NCBI GenBank assembly: GCA_033060915.1
Contig: CM065397.1
Location: forward strand, 30,837,501 to 30,901,500
Length of the DNA: 64,000 nt
Reading direction: 5' to 3'
From: Euryodendron excelsum
Lineage: Eukaryota > Streptophyta > Magnoliopsida > Ericales > Pentaphylacaceae
In this document: one piece after another, positions 47,801 through 58,817 of the stretch
How the letters are laid out: each line of letters opens with the position of its first letter
How positions within the stretch are numbered: the first letter of the stretch is position 1
Notes under the pieces: model-generated
What the model was told of the DNA's origin: nothing
Databases searched by the model: none
The model's input: the letters and a program-made list of their open reading frames with translations, nothing else
Position numbers and translations under genes: made by a program

Positions 47801-50800
47801 TTGATAATGCCTTACAATATGCTTACGGTTTATAATAAATTTGTAATATTTATATTCAATGAGGTTAGCCTTGTGGTAAAACAAGTTTGATCCTGATTAA
47901 AGTAGACCAGATATTTCTTTTTCATTTGAGCACCCTCCAGCACTTATTTATATTCAATATGATGCAGATGGATCCCACTTATCGGCCTAGCTTAATGGAT
48001 GCTGGTAATGATGGATCTGTGGTTCCACCATTCGCTGGGTCAGACTTAGTTGTAAGCCCTTTGCAGTGGAGTAGTCATGTTGTTGGTAAGTGTGTTGCTT
48101 ACAGGGTCATTTTGTATCAACCTTATTGTTTGTGAGGGTAGGTGGGGGTGTTTCTTTAAATGTTCATATTAATGATTTTGTTAATGGTTAGCAATTGACT
48201 TTTGCTTACCTGCTAGACTAGATGATGCACATTTGTACCAATCAATTCCGTGAACAAAAATACATAAAGTTGATAAATGCATTAGTTCTCTCACATTCAA
48301 GTATGGTGAAGTTTAATTTTTTGTGAATATGAAAGTTGTCTTAGGGTGTTGGGAGCGTTGCTATGAAAATATGATGGGTTCTATGCAGTGTTACCAGGAA
48401 ACCATAATACCCTAGTGATTTACGATTTTGGAACAACGATCCAAAACATGGTACATTTCTGTCCCAAAACGGTGGATTTAACGCTCCAATGCGATCCTAC
48501 AAGTTTTTCCTATTTATTTCCTTAAAGGTCACTTGAGGAGCAAAAAAAAATCAAGTATACTGATGAAAAAAAATCAAGTATATCCATCTGGATATAGATT
48601 ATATTTGTTGGGTATTTTTTAATATTGAGTTTTTCCTTTTTGTTTGTATACTTAAGCCCTTTTTATACCACTCTCTAATGTCACTTAATAGATCTTTGCA
48701 TGTTATCCAGGAAAGATCAGCTCATGGATCGACTTGGATTCAGAAGATGAGATAATTCGGAAGGATTCTGAAATTGTACTTAAGCAAGAAATAGCTTGGG
48801 CTTCTCATCTCTCATTACAGGTGTGTATAAATGAAATTATGTTGCGCAGAAAATTTTTGGGCTGTGATTCATGGAATTTTTTGCTCTTATTTTTATGGCA
48901 CATATGATGCCATCTAGCAAAATGGATAAAAACTATTTGTTTCTATTGATCCTGGAATTTGGTTTACTACCTTTGTAATATTCTCCGTCTTCTGTTGGTC
49001 TAATGCAAAGAAACAGTAGGAGGGTTGCTTGCTTACACAAATTTATTTCTTAAACATGGGCTGGATGGTGCACAGTGTCGCACATCATTCCCATTCATTT
49101 CAACATACTTTCTTTTTTGTTATTTTAACAAATATACCATCAATGCCTTTCTATTATAAGAAGGTACATTAGTAAGTAGAATGTATATTAGATTATTGTG
49201 CATCTCATATGATGCTTGTAAATTTTATGCTAAAACACGTTTTTTTTTTTTTTATCAAATATACCATCGATGCCTTTCTATTATAAGAAGGTAAATTGGT
49301 GAGAACAGTGTATATGAGATTCTTGTGCATGTCATATCATGCTTGTACTTTGTATGCTAAAGACATTGTGTTTTAATTTTTGTTCTTGCACTGCAGACCC
49401 TCCAATTTGTTCCATAAGAAGCAGATTATTTTAAGTATTTGCATTTCTCTGCAGGCATGTCTTCTTCCTACTCCTAAAGGAGCATCCTGTGCTAATTATG
49501 CTAGATGTGTGAATCAGATTCTACAGAATCTAAACAATATGCAGGTGCCAATCTTAAACCTAATATTACACCTCCACTATGTTAGTCTACACAATTGCAT
49601 CATGTCTACCTCTGTTTCCCTCCTTTTGTATAGTCTTCACTCTTATTATTTGCTTCCATATTATCGAAGTTGTGGCTTAGGATTCCATTGGAGAAGTCTG
49701 ATGATGATGCTCTAAATGGGGACTCTGATCATCTGGTGAGTTATACTGTCTAAATGCAAGTGAATCATATAGCATCTGGATTGTGCACTCTTCTTTCTTG
49801 TAGGTGGATCATTTTTATTTCCTCCCAGCAATCAATTTTTGAATGCTGAAGTATGAAATTTTTGCCTAGGTTTTCTTGTCTAAAAAATCTTTAAAAAAAT
49901 TAAGATAAAACAAATGCTTTATATTTTGTTGGCTCACATTTCCTCATATTGAATGATCAACTTCTGGACCTTATAATTTTTAACTGGATTGTGCACTCTT
50001 CTCTTTGTTGTAGCTGGATCATTTTTATTTTCTCTCAGCAATCAATTTTTGAATGCTGAAGTATGAAATTTTTGCCTAAATGGCTTTCTTGACTAAAAAA
50101 TCTTTAAACAAATTACCATAAAACAAATGCTTTATATTTTGTTGGCTCACATTTGCTCTAATTGTATGATCAACTTCTGGACCTTATAATTTTTAAACCC
50201 TGTCAATTAATTGATTAAAATCCTCATCATTTTTTTCCCTGTTTGCTTGATTAATATTTGAAGCATGAGTAGATTAACCATTTAATAACAGATTCATGTT
50301 TACAAAGCGTTCTATTTCTGCCTAATAGAGTGGAGATCAGGTTGATTCTTGGGAAACATGGAACTGCTTCCGTCTTCTTTGTGAACATCACAGTCAGTTG
50401 TCTATCGCCCTTGATGTTTTGTGAGTTTATATATCTTCTTCTTTAATGTTATTATTGATAGCAATATTATTATTCTTCTCATTAATATTAATATTAGTTT
50501 TGAATGTTTAGTGGTCAAATGATATGAAGTTTCAGTTTTAACTGCCCCAGAACAACCAGTCATTTTATGGTTTCAAGTGTAACTATCTGTTCCTTAGGTG
50601 TTCGCTACCTTCAGCAAATTCAGTTGGACGATGGTTTGGAGAGTCTGTTAGAGCAGCTATAATTCATACCAATGTAAATAATTACCAATGTTTATCAAGT
50701 ATACATTCTTTAATATTAAATGTTATTGGATGTGACCTCTGTGACTAAGACACTGTAAATGTGACTGTTGATTTGCCAGTCTTTTCTGACAAATGCTCGG

Positions 50801-53800
50801 GGATATCCATGTCTGTCAAAGCGTCACCAAAAATTAATGACTGGGTTTTTCAATCATTCAGTACAGGTAGCTTTGGTTCTTTCCTGTATATCAAATTATG
50901 GTGTTGAATAGACATTTGGATCTAGAAAATGCTTTTTTAATGATTAGTTCTTATCTACTTTGTTTTACAATGTAATTAGGACTGTTATAATTTTGCCCGT
51001 TTTGGGATTCCAATTGTTACATATCTAGAGGGTGCTGCTAATGCCGGAGAAATATTTTATGATTCCATGGCAATGTCAATGCTTCTTTTCCAAAAGATAA
51101 GTCTACCCTTCAAAAGGTCCAGTAGAATCTCATCCCCCTCCGTCTCCCGGTGCTGGTGTCATGGTTCACCATAGCATCACCCTTTGAAAGGATAGTGGAA
51201 GATAAGATGCTCATTGGGATGTGCATTATAAAGTGGGTGGAGGATTTTCCTCTCGAGTGTTTTTATATTTATATATAAAGAGAGAAAGATGGCAGGGACG
51301 GAAGGGAAGAAATACCACGAGTATACCGCGAGGGTCTCCCTCACTCTTCACCATTACTGGCCTGTATGCAGTATTTTGGAATTCTTTTTTGAACAAAGGT
51401 CTACCACAAGTAGACTACTCACTCTCCACAAAACTAGTTCTCACTTGATGAAACGCTAGGAAGCACGATTTTTTTTTATGGACATGGGACAGATACGACA
51501 CAACATGAACACAAGCATGACAATTTTCAAAAATTTCAGGACATGACTCATCAACAAATAAATAAATATATTTATATGTATACGTGAAAATATTTGTTCT
51601 TTCTTTAATTTTTACACAACAACTACAGTTCTATTTTATTCTATCAAAATACTAAGAAATTATTTTCCACATTCTATATATTGGAAAAGCAGTATGAACT
51701 GAAAGTCCTAATAGCAATTTTAGAAAGCTCTATATATAAGCAAATTGGAATTTTTAGGATTTAAAATTACTAAAGTTAAAAATTCTAAAGGACGAGGGAT
51801 TTTATAGGTTTACATCCTCATTGATTTTATTTGATAATTTTCAAGTGATTTTCTTCGAATTTTCATGTGTTTCATGTGTGCCTAAGTGATGGAGACATGT
51901 ATTCCTCAAGTGTTCGAAGTGCATGCAATTCTAAAAAAGGAAAAAATAAATAATAGGACATGCTTGATACATGTTCTTGGACATGGCAACTTCTTAAAAG
52001 TGTCTGCGTTTCTTTGATAAAATGCCTACATTGGTGCGACCTTGGAGCCCTCACTGAAATCCAATGAAAATTTCACCCGTGAGATATTCAAATAAGGATG
52101 AAGATAAAGGCCTCATGGACTTTTTGACTTAAAAGGGCTTACATGTCCTTTGATGTTTAATTCTTTAAATGGTCATGGAAGCATAAAAATGCTTCATGGC
52201 ATTATGATATAGGAGAAGATTATAGAGAAATTCATGGAACAACTTGCTAGGGCACGGATACGCTAGCCGTGCCTATGCTGGAAAAGTTTGAAACTACTAC
52301 GTCTTATTTAGAAATATTTTTCTACTTATTTGTTTATATTTTTAAGCCACCTGTTTTGGTAGATTAGTTTAATTTCCTAATTCTATAGTTTCTTAGTTCT
52401 ATGATTTCCTAGTTAGCTAGTTTCCTTGTATGTTTAGCTCGTTCCCTTAGGTATTTAGTTTTCTATTTCCTATTACTTGCTCACGACTCCTTTAGTTTCC
52501 TTAGGTATAATTTCCTATTTGCTATTATTTGCTTACCACTCTTATTTGACCTATATATAAAGGCTCTCTCTCCATGTAATAGATAATTTTTTATTAACAT
52601 AATTTCAGACGTCGAAGATTTTTCTATTGTTGTTGGTGCGCTAAGTTATTGTTGGGGTATTAACGTTTGTCATACCTCTCTTTCGCGTTTTCGTTCTGCA
52701 TCAATTGGTATCAGAGCCTTGATTTGCCTAGCTTAATGGCAATTGTTGGAGACGAAACAAATCCTATCGATGTTGGTTGTAGGATTGACGATGTGTGGGC
52801 AATGATAGAGTCATGACAACAGCAACTCATGGAGATTTGTGAAACACTGTTGAGGCTCGACCTCAATGCCAACAGAAATTCATTAAACAATAGGCATGGA
52901 GTCGAAGGAGTTGCCCAAGGCTAACCTTTTGACAAAACCGTTTATATTCTTGAAAGGCGTCCTCGACAACACCACAAAGTCCGTTACTAATGTTAAGGAG
53001 ACACAAGAAATCTATGCTACGATAGTTAAGTCACATGTGGTGGAAGAATCTACACTCACTACAAATGTACCAACAACTTTACAACTATTATTGGATGAGT
53101 CTAAGGATACCATTTCAGAGGATTTTCCCGATGTGTTGCTTCCGATGCGAAATATTCAATACCACATTGACTTGGTACCGAAAGCGAGCCTATTGAATTA
53201 CCACGAGTACTCATGAGCATGAGATCTCATGAGAAAAGGTCGAAGAGTTACTACACAAAGATTTTATTATGGAGAGCATGAATACATGTGCAGTGCCAGC
53301 CTCACTCACACCAAAAAAGGATGGGAGCTGGTGCATGAGTGTTGCAAGTTGTGCTATCAACAAAATCACTTGTCTATGGATTTTCTGCCTCGTGTTTGGA
53401 CGATTTGTTGTACATACTACGTGGAATCACATTATTTTAAAAAATTGACCTATGCAGTGGTTACAATCATATTCGGATCCGACTCGGAAATGAGTGGAAA
53501 ACCGCCTTCAAAATGAAGGACGAGTTGTATGAATGGAAGAGATTATCACTCAAGGTTGAGTTCTTTACAAGATTGTAGAGAAATTCATGGAACAGCTTGA
53601 CTTGACTATTGTAGTCCTTAACCCATTTAACACAACTTGACCTTTAACCAAATGTGACATAGTGTCTCAAATAACACAGACCCATCTAAGTACCCATTTA
53701 AATGAAGGACATTCTAAAAAATATTATTAGAGAGAACATGATTTAATTAGCTGGAGACATGAGATTTAAAATGATGTAGCAAGATGCCTTTTCATGTTTT

Positions 53801-56800
53801 TTCAAATTGGGATATGGGTGGACAATTTTCAATTATGGATAGAGTTTGATAAAATTTCATGTAATTCTTACTCTATTTACAAAATTATTAATAAACGAGT
53901 CAAATGAGTGTGATGTGACGTGTTTATTAAACGGGTTACGCAGGTCTACCCATGTAGTAAACAAGTCATGTGGGTTTGACGACATTGTTACTAGAAAACA
54001 CTGATACTCTAGTGATTTACATTTTGGAATGCACCTTCCGAAACACAACAATTCGCACGATGCCAAATTTTTTCCTATTTATTTCCTTAAAGGTTTCTTG
54101 AGGAGGGGAAAAAACAACATGATGATGTAGGTAGAGTGGAGTTTTTGCAGGACAAAATTCAAAAGATGGGACATGAGGCTCCTAGAAATGGGCTTCTAGA
54201 TGATTAATTTGAAAAAAAGCATTGTATTTTATTGGATGTCTAATTGTTAGAATAAAATTGCTTTAGATGTGCCTTATTCTAATAGTGCAATCTATACAAG
54301 CCTATCCTATCATACGACATTCTAGAGCATGTGATGTTCTTGTACCCGTTCCACGTAACTTAACAATCCATATTCCAGGTAACATAGATTGTGGGTCTAG
54401 ATGTGATCAATTAATCATACATGTTGGTTTAACCCATTTAGTCTAATATTCAGACCTCGACAAAGCCCTATTCATAATTCACCATTTCAGTTATATATAT
54501 CAAGGGGACTTAATTTCTAGCTGGTATACCACATATGCTTACCCGTTCCATGTATTGGAACAATCCGTGTTTTTGGCAACATAGATTGAGGCACCAGATG
54601 TGATTAATTAATCATACGTGTTTGGTTTAACTCAGGGAGAGGGTTTGAATACTCATTTATTTACTACATTAATTCAGAAGAGAGGTTGAGTGTAAGTAAT
54701 CAGCAACATATGATTCTATAGTGAAAATTATTGAAGATCAGTATTGTTACTTTTGTTTTTATTATATAATTGTTTTTACAGGTGAGTATTTATGAGCCAT
54801 GTAGTAATGTAAGCATACAAGTAATTGCAGATTTCAAACCATTTGATATGTCATCTCAAATCTCTGTCAAGATTTTTTTTTTATTATAAAGCTTATTGTA
54901 GTTGAATATATCGATATATTAAGAAAATAGGTCAACAATACAGCTCTCACTATGAGTAGAAATTGTGAACTGCTTAATTGCCTCATCAACGAACGTATCA
55001 TCTTATGCTTTCCTCTAGTTTGCCACAATAGTTCAAAACACTTTTATATAATCTAGTTGTCTTACTCGGTCAATCTACTATATACCACACCTGCATTCTA
55101 TTGCTTGGCTGCATTGCCATTTATATTCATAAAACCTTCTCTCTTGGATCCCTTGTGCAACAAAAAAGGTTCTTTACGTAAACATTTTTGAGTAATGTCC
55201 TTTGAGAGTTTTCATAACAATCTAATGATAAATAGTTTCTCCTGAACAGTATGCTTCACTTTCATGGAAATAGAATTATTCAACATGCGTATTGAAAGCA
55301 ACTTTGATTTGAGCCATGCCTTAATAACAAGTGGAGTAACTACTTGCAAACAGCCTGTCTACTACAAAATATTGTTTTTAATAAGGGAATTTTATCTAGG
55401 TACCCCTCTTCATTGAAATGCAAACACGATTGTACCTAAGAATCCATTATCTTCAACCCTATTTTTCTGACAAAGGCCCAAAGATATGAGAACATTAGTG
55501 CAGTTCCTACAAACAATGTACATATCTGTATATCTATGTGCTAGAATCTAGATTGCAATTTTTGGATGAGCATCCATAGGGTTTGAAAATTAAGGAAAAG
55601 AAAAAAAGAGATAACCTAGCAAGTCGATAATACTTAAAAGGCAAATTTGGAATAGACAAGTGATGGGGAAAGGTTAAGAAATACAGGTGAGGGACTGGAT
55701 ATTTGAAAATTCAAAATTCAATCAGAAATTCTCCAAATTTCAGTATGCAACTACTTCATGTTGCCAACATTGGGCTTCCACCAGGATATTTTCTCCATTT
55801 CCTTGATTGTGGCATCGATCTGAATAAATGTATAACCACCTGTTCATGTTATAATTTCCTTCCATTGTAACCTAGAAACAACCAAATGTACACAGACATC
55901 AATTACTTAATATTTTAATTAGAAACATGAAAAAGGTTGCCAATTTACTATTTAAGAATACCAGTCATGCACCTAATATTCGTCGTTTGCAACAATCTTA
56001 ATATAACAAAGGCACAATTATCCATTTAATTCACTGTAGTCTGTAATAATAACTGAACTTTGCTTATTTCGTTAGCTTTACCTTTATTTCATTCAAAGCT
56101 GGCATATTTAAATTTCAAAAGAAGCATGTCTGACTTAAAAGTTTTTAAGTTGAGGGTTTTTAATGGAATGAATACATCCCAGTGATCCCACTATTCTAAC
56201 CTTGTACAAATGCTACAAAAGGATGTACTTGTCATTTAAGTATTTGATTACTCTATGCTGCTTCTTGGACTTCTTAATAAAAATTTGCTTTATGAAATGT
56301 TGTCAAAAAAAAAATCCATGTGAAGGCTCTACAAGTGAATTGGTTGACTTCTCCAAATACCTGTGGAGGTAAATTTGGATTTAATGTGGATGAGGAAGCA
56401 GCAATTGCAAAATACATGCCATCATTTCCTTTAAGAGGCAGCCTTATCAGACCTATCCCCATATTTAAGAGCGAACTCTACTCAAAATGTTTAGATGATG
56501 AAAGTTGCCAGGCCAAGGAAAACATATGTAGAATCCATCTTTTAGATATCTCGTCATGGTTAATGTCAGTTCAAGATAATCATATGAAGATGTAATTAGT
56601 GCCTAAAGGTGTCAATCGATCCAACAATATGGATAAAGAAAAAAAAATTGAGAAAAGAATACGTGCACACACATTTATAAAGCATCTTGAATCATAGTCT
56701 ACCCTAGCAGTAGCACCCAATAAACATCCAATTACCAGGTAAAGCAACTGACCTTGTTTGTGAAATCATTTATGAAACTGGAATAAATTTTTTCAAATAA

Positions 56801-58785
56801 TGTACATAAAGCACATATCATGATGAATTGTTTGCTAACTCAGTTGGAGAAAGAGGAAAAAGTGAAAAAAAAATTTGTGAATATTTGAATCCTTAGTATC
56901 TTCGTTGCTAAGGACCATAGAATACTCTTGTCCTAGTAATATGTACATATATATATATATATTGAGCACCTGAGAAAACTGAATTTCATGGAAAAGTCTT
57001 AAAAATTGTTTTAAAAAGCAAGAATACAACAAATAATTCACACCAAGATCAAAACTATGCAAGAATTCTCAAAAGATAAACTCAGTTAAACATAATAAAT
57101 TACACCGACACAGATATATGTACAATGGGGAGAGACTGAAGACAGAGCATGCATACAGGAAGATCAGGCATGAATGAGAAAACCAAAAGATGACCGGATT
57201 TATTTGGTGAGTATCATGGCTGAGTGCCCAATTGCTTTGTCACTACATCGTTTCATTCTATTCAGTGTATAACAACACTCTCAACAACGTGAATCTCTAA
57301 GATTGATGATTATCACATTGAATTCACTTGTCCTTTTTTTCTTCCTTGGACTTCCACTCTCACACGTCAAAAAGACTTGATTGCAACCTATGTCATCAAA
57401 ATTGACAAAGGTGAAAAAAAAAAAGGGATCTCATTCCGTGAGAGAGAGTACACCCAAGAATCTGAGTGATTGAGGGTATAAAATGGTCTCTTCTACCATG
57501 GGGGCATCACTGTTGGACACTAGACTCTTGAATCTCTTTTTTTTTTTGTTGAGAGGGAGAGAGAGTACCTAAAGAAAATGGAAAATTGAAACCCCTGGAA
57601 AACTGAGTTCCTGGGAGCTATTGCCACCATCGCAAAGCAATTTCAGGTGAGAAATCTTAATGCATTGATGAAATTGACAGTGACAACTAACCATATTAAA
57701 AACTAAGAAGAAAGTTGAATATTGAAAATCCTCCATGCATAGAGCATTACGCTGGAAAAGAGTTCCCTTCCTGGGTAAAAAGAAAGCATCCATATTGATA
57801 CTGTCGCAAAGCATCCTATGCAACAGCCAAGCCAACAGTTGAGCCTGGAATATTTTTCAAATCTGAAATGTTGTTGGTCAGTGGGTCTTTGTAGAAGGTG
57901 CATTTTCCTATTTATAATCGCATATGAAATTGCTGTATTCATTCAAGCATATTTGAAAAGTCATGGGTCAGGTGGTGGGTATGTTATTTTGTTTTCGTTT
58001 TTGGTGGCATTTCTGGAATTGAAGGTGTAGGAAACACTGGTCCTTCCGCTTTTTAAAATAGTAGTAGATAATCAAATCTTGACATAGTCCTAGTCAGAAC
58101 TCACCAGTTCAGTTATATACATCAAGGGCACTTAATTGCAACAAAATTGACATGCCATTCAATGCAATACAGTATTTGATGTTTGGAAAATGCTTGCTAG
58201 TGGAATGTTATACTTTTCCAATTCATTTCCAATTTTTTGGCATTAGTTGTTTGAAGTGTTTTTTTTTTTTTCAGTTACTTATGATGGTGCAAATGTAAAC
58301 TTCTTTCTTTATGTTCTTCTCTCTTAAGTCCTTAATCATATCAATCCACATTATCAGCGCTTAGTAGTAATTTGAATCATAGTAGATAATTAGTTTAGGC
58401 CTATTGTGGACCTGGAGGTGGGTTATTTATGATTTTTCTTCACCATTCTTCGTCATTTCACAACATATGCTGATCTTTCTCCTTTGCAATGTTTTTCTCA
58501 GATAGTAGTTTCTGGGACACCGGTGCACAGCCTTCCCATAGGAAGTTTGGAGGTTGCAGCTAATCATACTGAAAATCACCCTGACAGTAAGTTGCTGATG
58601 GTTGGTAGGATAATATTGGTATTGAAACATGGTGGTTAATATTTGTTTAAGCAGTACTGCAGTTTGCATAAATTATTCAAAAGTTTGAATGTAAGAAGCC
58701 ACCACTCTTTTCCTTCTCTGTATCTTTTGTAACATGTTCACAACTGACAAGTGTTAAAGTTGCACGGGTAATGTCTTTTATTATA

Positions 58786-58817
<32 letters not shown>

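Larger units (their letters stand above)
41958..47967 (+). other. PRMT5 intron 1 (6.0 kb)
   Basis: Donor GTTAGT and acceptor ATGCAG. It holds a dispersed repeat (42665-43140), a tRNA-derived SINE (43456-43696), a LINE fragment (43730-44840), a 0.92-kb tandem duplication (44868-46712) and an LTR end (about 46960-47097). The rest is AT-rich without recognisable features. Confidence 0.85.
50867..58501 (+). other. PRMT5 intron 8 (7.6 kb)
   Basis: Donor GTAGCT and acceptor TTTCTCAG. It holds an inverted repeat G copy (51465-52030), a truncated gypsy element (52217-53599) and repeat H (53985-54420) with a related block near 54540-54640. From about 54650 to 58500 no element is recognised apart from a possible orphan exon at 55751-55819. 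Confidence 0.85.

Noticed and set aside
47968..48135. Continuation of PRMT5 exon 2 past 48085
   Set aside because: The open frame runs on, but the donor GTAAGT at 48086 and the match of the next exon at 48711 show the splice point.
56320..56595. 91-codon plus-strand frame in intron 8
   Set aside because: It looks somewhat protein-like, but I recognise no family and see no splice signals linking it to other exons; left unannotated.
57590..57645. Plus-strand exon-like piece ending CAG/GTGAGA in intron 8
   Set aside because: Open only briefly, no acceptor with pyrimidine tract nearby, and it does not match PRMT5.
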